Part shown: one piece after another, positions 44,801 to 59,800 of the stretch | Numbering within the stretch: position 1 is the stretch's first letter | How the letters are laid out: every line of letters starts with the position of its first letter | Notes under the pieces: model-generated | Seen by the model: only the letters and a program-made list of their open reading frames with translations | Database searches by the model: none | Told to the model about the DNA's origin: nothing | From: Archivesica marissinica | Taxonomy: Eukaryota; Mollusca; Bivalvia; Venerida; Vesicomyidae | Assembly (NCBI GenBank): GCA_014843695.1 | Contig: CM026398.1 | Coordinates: 44,261,372 to 44,325,371, forward strand | Direction of reading: 5' to 3' | DNA length: 64,000 nt | Position numbers and translations under genes: made by a program

Positions 44801-47800
44801 CATGCTTATACACTAGCACATTGTAAACCTATAAATGTCATGCTTATACACTATAACATTTATAAACCTATAAATGTCATGCTTATACACCTATAAATGT
44901 CATGCTTATACACTAGCACATTGTAAACCTATAAATGTCATGCTTATACACCAGCACATTGTAAACTTATAAATGTCATGCTTATACACCAGCACATTGT
45001 AAACCTATAAATGTCATGCTTATACACCAGCACATTGTAAACATATAAATGTCATGCTTATACACCAGCACATTGTAAACCTATAAATGTCATGCTTATA
45101 CACCAGCACATTGTAAACTATAAATGTCATGCTTATACACCAGCACATTGTAAACTTATAAATGTCATGCTTATACACCAGCACATTGTAAACCTATAAA
45201 TGTCATGCTTATACACCAGCACATTGTAAACATATAAATGTCATGCTTATACACCAGCACATTGTAAACCTATAAATGCCATGCTTATACACCTATATTG
45301 AATACACCTATAAATGTCATGCTTATACACCAGCACATTGTAAACCTATAAATGTCATGCTTATACACCAGCACATTGTAAACCTATAAATGCCATGCTT
45401 ATACACCTATAAATGTCATGCTTATACACTAGTGCATTGTAAACCTATAAATGTCATGCTTATACACCAGCACATTGTAAACCTATAAATGTCATGCTTA
45501 TACACCTATAAATGTCATGCTTATACACCAGCACATTGTAAACCTATAAATGCCATGCTTATACATCAGCACATTGTAAACCTATAAATGTCATGCGTAT
45601 ACACCTATAAATGTCATGCTTATACACCTATAAATGTCATGCGTATACACCTATAAATGTCATGCGTATACACCTATAAATGTCATGCTTATACACCTAT
45701 AAATGTCATGCTTATACACCTATAAATGTCATGCTTATACACCAGCACATTGTAAACCTATAAATGTCATACTTATACACCAGCACATTGTAAACCTATA
45801 AATGCCATGCTTATACATCAGCACATTGTAAACCTATAAATGTCATGCTTATACACCTATAAATGTCATGCTTATACACTAGTGCATTGTAAACCTATAA
45901 ATGTCATACTTATACACCAGCACATTGTAAACCTATAAATGCCATGCTTATACATCAGCACATTGTAAACCTATAAATGTCATGCTTATACACCAGCACA
46001 TTGTAAACCTATAAATGCCATGCTTATACACCTATAAATGTCATGCTTATACACCTATAAATGTCATGCTTATACACCAGCACATTGTAAACCTATAAAT
46101 GTCATGCTTATACACCAGCACATTGTAAACCTATAAATGCCATGCTTATACACCTATAAATGTCATGCTTATACACCAGTGCATTGTAAACCTATAAATG
46201 TCATGCTTATACACCAGCACATTGTAAACCTATAAATGCCATGCTTATACACCTATAAATGTCATGCTTATACACTAGTGCATTGTAAACCTATAAATGT
46301 CATGCTTATACACCAGCACATTGTAAACCTATAAATGTCATGCTTATACACCAGCACATTGTAAACATATAAATGTCATGCTTATACACCAGCACATTGT
46401 AAACTTATAAATGTCATGCTTATGCACCAGTACATTGTAAACTTATAAATGTCATGCTTATACACCAGCACATTGTAAACATATAAATGTCATGCTTATA
46501 CACCTATAATGTCATGCTTATACACCTATAAATGTCATGCTTATACACCTATAAATGCCATGCTTATACACCTATAAATGTCATGCTTATACACCAGCAC
46601 ATTGTAAACCTATAAATGTCATGCTTATACACCAGCACATTGTAAACCTATAAATGTCATGCTTATACACCTATAAATGTCATGCTTATACACCTATAAA
46701 TGTCATACTTATACACCTATAAATGTCATGCTTATACACCAGCACATTGTAAACTTATAAATGTCACGCTTATACACCAGCACATTGTAAACATATAAAT
46801 GTCATGCTTATACACCAGCACATTGTAAACTTATAAATGTCATGCTTATGCACCAGTACATTGTAAACTTATAAATGTCATGCTTATACACCAGCACATT
46901 GTAAACATATAAATGTCATGCTTATACACCAGCACATTGTAAACCTATAAATGCCATGCTTATACACCTATAAATGTCATGCTTATACACCAGCACATTG
47001 TAAACCTATAAATGTCATGCTTATACACCAGCACATTGTAAACCTATAAATGCCATGCTTATACACCTATAAATGTCATGCTTATACACTAGTGCATTGT
47101 AAACCTATAAATGTCATGCTTATACACCAGCACATTGTAAACCTATAAATGTCATGCTTATACACCTATAAATGTCATGCTTATACACCAGCACATTGTA
47201 AACCTATAAATGCCATGCTTATACATCAGCACATTGTAAACCTATAAATGTCATGCGTATACACCTATAAATGTCATGCTTATACACCTATAAATGTCAT
47301 GCGTATACACCTATAAATGTCATGCGTATACACCTATAAATGTCATGCTTATACACCTATAAATGTCATGCTTATACACCTATAAATGTCATGCTTATAC
47401 ACCAGCACATTGTAAACCTATAAATGTCATACTTATACACCAGCACATTGTAAACCTATAAATGCCATGCTTATACATCAGCACATTGTAAACCTATAAA
47501 TGTCATGCTTATACACCTATAAATGTCATGCTTATACACTAGTGCATTGTAAACCTATAAATGTCATACTTATACACCAGCACATTGTAAACCTATAAAT
47601 GCCAATCTTATACATCAGCACATTGTAAACCTATAAATGTCATGCTTATACACCAGCACATTGTAAACCTATAAATGCCATGCTTATACACCTATAAATG
47701 TCATGCTTATACACCTATAAATGTCATGCTTATACACTAGTGCATTGTAAACCTATAAATTCATGCTTATACACCAGCACATTGTAAACCTATAAATGTC

Positions 47801-50800
47801 ATGCTTATACACCTATAAATGTCATGTTTATACACCAGTACATTGTAAACCTATAAATGTCATGCTTATACACCAGCACATTGTAAACCTATAAATGCCA
47901 TGCTTATACACCAGCACATTGTAAACCTATAAATGCCATGCTTATACACCTATAAATGTCATGCTTATACACCAGTGCATTGTAAACCTATAAATGTCAT
48001 GCTTATACACCAGCACATTGTAAACCTATAAATGCCATGCTTATACACCTATAAATGTCATGCTTATACACCTATAAATGTCATGCTTATACACCAGCAC
48101 ATTGTAAACCTATAAATGTCATGCTTATACACCAGCACATTGTAAACCTATAAATGTCATGCTTATACACCTATAAATGTCATGCTTATACACCTATAAA
48201 TGTCATGCTTATACACCTATAAATGTCATGCTTATACACCTATAAATGTCATGCTTATACACCTATAAATGCCATGCTTATACACCTATAAATGTCATGC
48301 TTATACACCAGCACATTGTAAACCTATAAATGTCATGCTTATACACCAGCACATTGTAAACCTATAAATATCATGCTTATACACCTATAAATGTCATGCT
48401 TATACACTAGCACATTGTAAAACTATAAATGTCATGCGTATACACCTATAAATATCATGCTTATACACCTATAAATGTCATGCTTATACACCTATAAATG
48501 TCATGCTTATACACCTATAAATGCCATGCTTATACACCTATAAATGTCATGCTTATACACCAGCACATTGTAAACCTATAAATGTCATGCTTATACACCA
48601 GCACATTGTAAACCTATAAATGTCATGCTTATACACCTATAAATGTCATGCTTATACACCTATAAATGTCATACTTATACACCTATAAATGTCATGCTTA
48701 TACACCAGCACATTGTAAACTTATAAATGTCACGCTTATACACCAGCACATTGTAAACATATAAATGTCATGCTTATACACCAGCACATTGTAAACTTAT
48801 AAATGTCATGCTTATGCACCAGTACATTGTAAACTTATAAATGTCATGCTTATACACCAGCACATTGTAAACATATAAATGTCATGCTTATACACCTATA
48901 AATGTCATGCTTATACACCTATAAATGCCATGCTTATACACCTATAAATGTCATGCTTATACACCAGCACATTGTAAACCTATAAATGTCATGCTTATAC
49001 ACCAGCACATTGTAAACCTATAAATGTCATGCTTATACACCTATAAATGTCATACTTATACACCTATAAATGTCATGCTTATACACCAGCACATTGTAAA
49101 CTTATAAATGTCACGCTTATACACCAGCACATTGTAAACATATAAATGTCATGCTTATACACCAGCACATTGTAAACTTATAAATGTCATGCTTATGCAC
49201 CAGTACATTGTAAACTTATAAATGTCATGCTTATACACCAGCACATTGTAAACCTATAAATGCCATGCTTATACACCTATAAATGTCATGCTTATACACC
49301 TATAAATGTCATGCTTATACACCAGCACATTGTAAACCTATAAATGTCATGCTTATACANNNNNNNNNNNNNNNNNNNNNNNNNNNNNNNNNNNNNNNNN
49401 NNNNNNNNNNNNNNNNNNNNNNNNNNNNNNNNNNNNNNNNNNNNNNNNNNNNNNNNNNNNNNNNNNNNNNNNNNNNNNNNNNNNNNNNNNNNNNNNNNNN
49501 NNNNNNNNNNNNNNNNNNNNNNNNNNNNNNNNNNNNNNNNNNNNNNNNNNNNNNNNNNNNNNNNNNNNNNNNNNNNNNNNNNNNNNNNNNNNNNNNNNNN
49601 NNNNNNNNNNNNNNNNNNNNNNNNNNNNNNNNNNNNNNNNNNNNNNNNNNNNNNNNNNNNNNNNNNNNNNNNNNNNNNNNNNNNNNNNNNNNNNNNNNNN
49701 NNNNNNNNNNNNNNNNNNNNNNNNNNNNNNNNNNNNNNNNNNNNNNNNNNNNNNNNNNNNNNNNNNNNNNNNNNNNNNNNNNNNNNNNNNNNNNNNNNNN
49801 NNNNNNNNNNNNNNNNNNNNNNNNNNNNNNNNNNNNNNNNNNNNNNNNNNNNNNNNNNNNNNNNNNNNNNNNNNNNNNNNNNNNNNNNNNNNNNNNNNNN
49901 NNNNNNNNNNNNNNNNNNNNNNNNNNNNNNNNNNNNNNNNNNNNNNNNNNNNNNNNNNNNNNNNNNNNNNNNNNNNNNNNNNNNNNNNNNNNNNNNNNNN
50001 NNNNNNNNNNNNNNNNNNNNNNNNNNNNNNNNNNNNNNNNNNNNNNNNNNNNNNNNNNNNNNNNNNNNNNNNNNNNNNNNNNNNNNNNNNNNNNNNNNNN
50101 NNNNNNNNNNNNNNNNNNNNNNNNNNNNNNNNNNNNNNNNNNNNNNNNNNNNNNNNNNNNNNNNNNNNNNNNNNNNNNNNNNNNNNNNNNNNNNNNNNNN
50201 NNNNNNNNNNNNNNNNNNNNNNNNNNNNNNNNNNNNNNNNNNNNNNNNNNNNNNNNNNNNNNNNNNNNNNNNNNNNNNNNNNNNNNNNNNNNNNNNNNNN
50301 NNNNNNNNNNNNNNNNNNNNNNNNNNNNNNNNNNNNNNNNNNNNNNNNNNNNNNNNNNNCATGCTTATACACCAGCACATTGTAAACCTATAAATGTCAT
50401 GCTTATACACCTATAAATGTCATGCTTATACACTAGTACATTGTAAACCTATAAATGTCATGCTTATACACCAGCACATTGTAAACCTATAAATGCCATG
50501 CTTATACACCTATAAATGTCATGCTTATACACCTATAAATGTCATGCTTATACACCAGCACATTGTAAACCTATAAATGTCATGCTTATACACCAGCACA
50601 TTGTAAACCTATAAATGTCATGCGTATACACCTATAAATGTCATGCTTATACACCTATAAATGTCATGCTTATACACCTATAAATGTCATGCGTATACAC
50701 CTATAAATGTCATGCTTATACACCTATAAATGCCATGCTTATACACCTATAAATGTCATGCTTATACACCAGCACATTGTAAACCTATAAATGTCATGCT

Positions 50801-53800
50801 TATACACCAGCACATTGTAAACCTATAAATGTCATGCTTATACACCTATAAATGTCATGCTTATACACCAGCACATTGTAAAACTATAAATGTCATGCTT
50901 ATACACCTATAAATATCATGCTTATACACCTATAAATGTCATGCTTATACACCTATAAATGTCATGCTTATACACCTATAAATGCCATGCTTATACACCT
51001 ATAAATGTCATGCTTATACACCAGCACATTGTAAACCTATAAATGTCATGCTTATACACCAGCACATTGTAAACCTATAAATGTCATGCTTATACACCTA
51101 TAAATGTCATGCTTATACACCTATAAATGTCATACTTATACACCTATAAATGTCATGCTTATACACCAGCACATTGTAAACTTATAAATGTCACGCTTAT
51201 ACACCAGCACATTGTAAACATATAAATGTCATGCTTATACACCAGCACATTGTAAACTTATAAATGTCATGCTTATGCACCAGTACATTGTAAACTTATA
51301 AATGTCATGCTTATACACCAGCACATTGTAAACATATAAATGTCATGCTTATACACCTATAAATGTCATGCTTATACACCTATAAATGTCATGCTTATAC
51401 ACCTATAAATGCCATGCTTATACACCTATAAATGTCATGCTTATACACCAGCACATTGTAAACCTATAAATGTCATGCTTATACACCAGCACATTGTAAA
51501 CCTATAAATGTCATGCTTATACACCTATAAATGTCATACTTATACACCTATAAATGTCATGCTTATACACCAGCACATTGTAAACTTATAAATGTCACGC
51601 TTATACACCAGCACATTGTAAACATATAAATGTCATGCTTATACACCAGCACATTGTAAACTTATAAATGTCATGCTTATGCACCAGTACATTGTAAACT
51701 TATAAATGTCATGCTTATACACCAGCACATTGTAAACCTATAAATGCCATGCTTATACACCTATAAATGTCATGCTTATACACCTATAAATGTCATGCTT
51801 ATACACCAGCACATTGTAAACCTATAAATGTCATGCTTATACACCAGCACATTGTAAACCTATAAATGCCATGCTTATACACCTATAAATGTCATGCTTA
51901 TACACTAGTGCATTGTAAACCTATAAATGTCATGCTTATACACCAGCACATTGTAAACCTATAAATGTCATGCTTATACACCTATAAATGTCATGCTTAT
52001 ACACCAGCACATTGTAAACCTATAAATGCCATGCTTATACATCAGCACATTGTAAACCTATAAATGTCATGCGTATACACCTATAAATGTCATGCTTATA
52101 CACCTATAAATGTCATGCTTATACACCTATAAATGTCATGCGTATACACCTATAAATGTCATGCTTATACACCTATAAATGTCATGCTTATACACCTATA
52201 AATGTCATGCTTATACACCAGCACATTGTAAACCTATAAATGTCATACTTATACACCAGCACATTGTAAACCTATAAATGCCATGCTTATACATCAGCAC
52301 ATTGTAAACCTATAAATGTCATGCTTATACACCTATAAATGTCATGCTTATACACTAGTGCATTGTAAACCTATAAATGTCATACTTATACACCAGCACA
52401 TTGTAAACCTATAAATGCCATGCTTATACATCAGCACATTGTAAACCTATAAATGTCATGCTTATACACCAGCACATTGTAAACCTATAAATGCCATGCT
52501 TATACACCTATAAATGTCATGCTTATACACCTATAAATGTCATGCTTATACACCAGCACATTGTAAACCTATAAATGTCATGCTTATACACCAGCACATT
52601 GTAAACCTATAAATGCCATGCTTATACACCTATAAATGTCATGCTTATACACCAGTGCATTGTAAACCTATAAATGTCATGCTTATACACCAGCACATTG
52701 TAAACCTATAAATGCCATGCTTATACACCTATAAATGTCATGCTTATACACTAGTGCATTGTAAACCTATAAATTCATGCTTATACACCAGCACATTGTA
52801 AACCTATAAATGTCATGCTTATACACCTATAAATGTCATGTTTATACACCAGTACATTGTAAACCTATAAATGTCATGCTTATACACCAGCACATTGTAA
52901 ACCTATAAATGCCATGCTTATACACCAGCACATTGTAAACCTATAAATGCCATGCTTATACACCTATAAATGTCATGCTTATACACCAGTGCATTGTAAA
53001 CCTATAAATGTCATGCTTATACACCAGCACATTGTAAACCTATAAATGCCATGCTTATACACCTATAAATGTCATGCTTATACACCTATAAATGTCATGC
53101 TTATACACCAGCACATTGTAAACCTATAAATGCCATGCTTATACATCAGCACATTGTAAACCTATAAATGTCATGCGTATACACCTATAAATGTCATGCT
53201 TATACACCTATAAATGTCATGCTTATACACCTATAAATGTCATGCGTATACACCTATAAATGTCATGCTTATACACCTATAAATGTCATGCTTATACACC
53301 TATAAATGCCATGCTTATACACCTATAAATGTCATGTTTATACACCAGCACATTGTAAACCTATAAATGTCATGCTTATACACCAGCACATTGTAAACCT
53401 ATAAATATCATGCTTATACACCTATAAATGTCATGCTTATACACTAGCACATTGTAAAACTATAAATGTCATGCGTATACACCTATAAATATCATGCTTA
53501 TACACCTATAAATGTCATGCTTATACACCTATAAATGTCATGCTTATACACCTATAAATGCCATGCTTATACACCTATAAATGTCATGCTTATACACCAG
53601 CACATTGTAAACCTATAAATGTCATGCTTATACACCAGCACATTGTAAACCTATAAATGTCATGCTTATACACCTATAAATGTCATGCTTATACACCTAT
53701 AAATGTCATACTTATACACCTATAAATGTCATGCTTATACACCAGCACATTGTAAACTTATAAATGTCACGCTTATACACCAGCACATTGTAAACATATA

Positions 53801-56800
53801 AATGTCATGCTTATACACCAGCACATTGTAAACTTATAAATGTCATGCTTATGCACCAGTACATTGTAAACTTATAAATGTCATGCTTATACACCAGCAC
53901 ATTGTAAACATATAAATGTCATGCTTATACACCTATAAATGTCATGCTTATACACCTATAAATGTCATGCTTATACACCTATAAATGCCATGCTTATACA
54001 CCTATAAATGTCATGCTTATACACCAGCACATTGTAAACCTATAAATGTCATGCTTATACACCAGCACATTGTAAACCTATAAATGTCATGCTTATACAC
54101 CAGCATATTATACACCTATAAATGTCATGCTTATACACCAGCACATTGTAAACTATAAATGTCATGCTTATACACCTATAAATGTCATGCTTATACACCA
54201 GCACATTGTAAACTTATAAATGTCATGCTTATACACCAGCACATTGTAAACTTATAAATGTCATGCTTATACACTTATAAATGTCATGCTTATACACCAG
54301 CACATTGTAAACCTATAAATGCCATGCTTATACACCTATAAATGTCATGCTTATACACCTATAAATGTCATGCTTATACACCAGCACATTGTAAACCTAT
54401 AAATGTCATGCTTATACACCAGCACATTGTAAACCTATAAATGCCATGCTTATACACCTATAAATGTCATGCTTATACACTAGTGCATTGTAAACCTATA
54501 AATGTCATGCTTATACACCAGCACATTGTAAACCTATAAATGTCATGCTTATACACCTATAAATGTCATGCTTATACACCAGCACATTGTAAACCTATAA
54601 ATGCCATGCTTATACATCAGCACATTGTAAACCTATAAATGTCATGCTTATACACCAGCACATTGTAAACCTATAAATGTCATGCTTATACACCAGCACA
54701 TTGTAAACCTATAAATGTCATGCTTATACACCTATAAATGTCATGCTTATACACTAGTGCATTGTAAACCTATAAATGTCATGCTTATACACCAGCACAT
54801 TGTAAACCTATAAATGTCATGCTTATACACCAGCACATTGTAAACCTATAAATGCCATGCTTATACATCAGCACATTGTAAACCTATAAATGTCATGCTT
54901 ATACACCTATAAATGTCATGCTTATACACTAGTGCATTGTAAACCTATAAATGTCATACTTATACACCAGCACATTGTAAACCTATAAATGCCATGCTTA
55001 TACATCAGCACATTGTAAACCTATAAATGTCATGCTTATACACCAGCACATTGTAAACCTATAAATGCCATGCTTATACACCTATAAATGTCATGCTTAT
55101 ACACCTATAAATGTCATGCTTATACACTAGTGCATTGTAAACCTATAAATTCATGCTTATACACCAGCACATTGTAAACCTATAAATGTCATGCTTATAC
55201 ACCTATAAATGTCATGTTTATACACCAGTACATTGTAAACCTATAAATGTCATGCTTATACACCAGCACATTGTAAACCTATAAATGCCATGCTTATACA
55301 CCAGCACATTGTAAACCTATAAATGCCATGCTTATACACCTATAAATGTCATGCTTATACACCAGTGCATTGTAAACCTATAAATGTCATGCTTATACAC
55401 CAGCACATTGTAAACCTATAAATGCCATGCTTATACACCTATAAATGTCATGCTTATACACCTATAAATGTCATGCTTATACACCAGCACATTGTAAACC
55501 TATAAATGTCATGCTTATACATCAGCACATTGTAAACCTATAAATGTCATGCGTATACACCTATAAATGTCATGCTTATACACCTATAAATGTCATGCTT
55601 ATACACCTATAAATGTCATGCGTATACACCTATAAATGTCATGCTTATACACCTATAAATGCCATGCTTATACACCTATAAATGTCATGCTTATACACCA
55701 GCACATTGTAAACCTATAAATGTCATGCTTATACACCAGCACATTGTAAACCTATAAATGTCATGCTTATACACCTATAAATGTCATGCTTATACACTAG
55801 CACATTGTAAAACTATAAATGTCATGCTTATACACCTATAAATATCATGCTTATACACCTATAAATGTCATGCTTATACACCTATAAATGTCATGCTTAT
55901 ACACCTATAAATGCCATGCTTATACACCTATAAATGTCATGCTTATACACCAGCACATTGTAAACCTATAAATGTCATGCTTATACACCAGCACATTGTA
56001 AACCTATAAATGTCATGCTTATACACCTATAAATGTCATGCTTATACACCAGCATTTATACACCTATAAATGTCATGCTTATACACTAGCACATTGTAAA
56101 CATATAAATGTCATGCTTATACACCAGCACATTGTAAACTTATAAATGTCATGCTTATCACCAGACATTGTAAACTATAAATGTCATGCTTATACACCAG
56201 CACATTGTAAACTATAAATGTCATGCTTATACACCTATAAATGTCATGCTTATACACCTATAAATGTCATGCTTATACACCTATAAATGTCATGCTTATA
56301 CACCAGCACATTGTAAACCTATAAATGTCATGCTTATACACCAGCACATTGTAAACCTATAAATGTCATGCTTATACACCAGCACATTGTAAACTATAAA
56401 TGTCATGCTTATACACCTATAAATGTCATACTTATACACCTATAAATGTCATGCTTATACACCAGCACATTGTAAACTTATAAATGTCACGCTTATACAC
56501 CAGCACATTGTAAACATATAAATGTCATGCTTATACACCAGCACATTGTAAACTTATAAATGTCATGCTTATGCACCAGTACATTGTAAACTTATAAATG
56601 TCATGCTTATACACCAGCACATTGTAAACATATAAATGTCATGCTTATACACCTATAAATGTCATGCTTATACACCTATAAATGCCATGCTTATACACCT
56701 ATAAATGTCATGCTTATACACCAGCACATTGTAAACCTATAAATGTCATGCTTATACACCAGCACATTGTAAACCTATAAATGTCATGCTTATACACCTA

Positions 56801-59800
56801 TAAATGTCATACTTATACACCTATAAATGTCATGCTTATACACCAGCACATTGTAAACTTATAAATGTCATGCTTATACACCAGCACATTGTAAACATAT
56901 AAATGTCATGCTTATACACCAGCACATTGTAAACTTATAAATGTCATGCTTATGCACCAGTACATTGTAAACTTATAAATGTCATGCTATACACCAGACA
57001 TTGTAAACATATAAATGTCATGCTTATACACCAGCACATTGTAAACCTATAAATGCCATGCTTATACACCTATAAATGTCATGCTTATACACCTATAAAT
57101 GTCATGCTTATACACCAGCACATTGTAAACCTATAAATGTCATGCTTATACACCAGCACATTGTAAACCTATAAATGCCATGCTTATACACCTATAAATG
57201 TCATGCTTATACACTAGTGCATTGTAAACCTATAAATGTCATGCTTATACACCAGCACATTGTAAACCTATAAATGTCATGCTTATACACCTATAAATGT
57301 CATGCTTATACACCAGCACATTGTAAACCTATAAATGCCATGCTTATACATCAGCACATTGTAAACCTATAAATGTCATGCGTATACACCTATAAATGTC
57401 ATGCTTATACACCTATAAATGTCATGCTTATACACCTATAAATGTCATGCGTATACACCTATAAATGTCATGCTTATACACCTATAAATGTCATGCTTAT
57501 ACACCTATAAATGTCATGCTTATACACCAGCACATTGTAAACCTATAAATGTCATGCTTATACACCAGCACATTGTAAACCTATAAATGCCATGCTTATA
57601 CATCAGCACATTGTAAACCTATAAATGTCATGCTTATACACCTATAAATGTCATGCTTATACACTAGTGCATTGTAAACCTATAAATGTCATGCTTATAC
57701 ACCAGCACATTGTAAACCTATAAATGTCATGCTTATACACCAGCACATTGTAAACCTATAAATGTCATGCTTATACACCAGCACATTGTAAACCTATAAA
57801 TGTCATGCTTATACACCTATAAATGTCATGCTTATACACCTATAAATGTCATGCTTATACACCAGCACATTGTAAACCTATAAATGTCATGCTTATACAC
57901 CTATAAATGTCATGCTTATACACCTATAAATGTCATGCTTATACACCTATAAATGCCATGCTTATACACCTATAAATGTCATGCTTATACACCAGCACAT
58001 TGTAAACCTATAAATGTCATGCTTATACACCAGCACATTGTAAACCTATAAATGTCATGCTTATACACCTATAAATGTCATGCTTATACACCTATAAATG
58101 TCATACTTATACACCTATAAATGTCATGCTTATACACCAGCACATTGTAAACTTATAAATGTCATGCTTATACACCAGCACATTGTAAACTTATAAATGT
58201 CATGCTTATACACCAGTACATTGTAAACTTATAAATGTCATGCTTATACACCAGCACATTGTAAACATATAAATGTCATGCTTATACACCAGCACATTGT
58301 AAACCTATAAATGTCATGCTTATACACCTATAAATGTCATGCTTATACACCTATAAATGTCATGCTTATACACCAGCACATTGTAAACCTATAAATGTCA
58401 TGCTTATACACCAGCACATTGTAAACCTATAAATGTCATGCTTATACACCTATAAATGTCATGCTTATACACTAGTGCATTGTAAACCTATAAATGTCAT
58501 GCTTATACACCAGCACATTGTAAACCTATAAATGTCATGCTTATACACCTATAAATGTCATGCTTATACACCAGCACATTGTAAACCTATAAATGTCATG
58601 CTTATACATCAGCACATTGTAAACCTATAAATGTCATGCGTATACACCTATAAATGTCATGCTTATACACCTATAAATGTCATGCGTATACACCTATAAA
58701 TGTCATGCTTATACACCTATAAATGTCATGCTTATACACCTATAAATGTCATGCTTATACACCAGCACATTGTAAACCTATAAATGTCATGCTTATACAC
58801 CAGCACATTGTAAACCTATAAATGCCATGCTTATACATCAGCACATTGTAAACCTATAAATGTCATGCTTATACACCTATAAATGTCATGCTTATACACT
58901 AGTGCATTGTAAACCTATAAATGTCATACTTATACACCAGCACATTGTAAACCTATAAATGTCATGCTTATACACCAGTGCATTGTAAACCTATAAATGT
59001 CATGCTTATACACCAGCACATTGTAAACCTATAAATGCCATGCTTATACACCTATAAATGTCATGCTTATACACCTATAAATGTCATGCTTATACACCAG
59101 CACATTGTAAACCTATAAATGTCATGCTTATACACCAGCACATTGTAAACCTATAAATGCCATGCTTATACACCTATAAATGTCATGCTTATACACCAGT
59201 GCATTGTAAACCTATAAATGTCATGCTTATACACCAGCACATTGTAAACCTATAAATGCCATGCTTATACACCTATAAATGTCATGCTTATACACTAGTG
59301 CATTGTAAACCTATAAATTCATGCTTATACACCAGCACATTGTAAACCTATAAATGTCATGCTTATACACTTATAAATGTCATGCTTATACACCAGTACA
59401 TTGTAAACTTATAAATGTCATGCTTATACACCTATAAATGTCATGTTTATACACCAGTACATTGTAAACCTATAAATGTCATGCTTATACACCAGCACAT
59501 TGTAAACCTATAAATGCCATGCTTATACACCAGCACATTGTAAACCTATACATGCCATGCTTATACACCTATAAATGTCATGCTTATACACCAGTGCATT
59601 GTAAACCTATAAATGTCATGCTTATACACCAGCACATTGTAAACCTATAAATGCCATGCTTATACACCTATAAATGTCATGCTTATACACTAGTGCATTG
59701 TAAACCTATAAATGTCATGCTTATACACCAGCACATTGTAAACCTATAAATGTCATGCTTATACACTTATAAATGTCATGCTTATACACCAGCACATTGT

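Noticed and set aside
49283..50416. Open frames of about 340-377 residues through the N run
   Set aside because: They consist almost entirely of undetermined residues with minisatellite ends.
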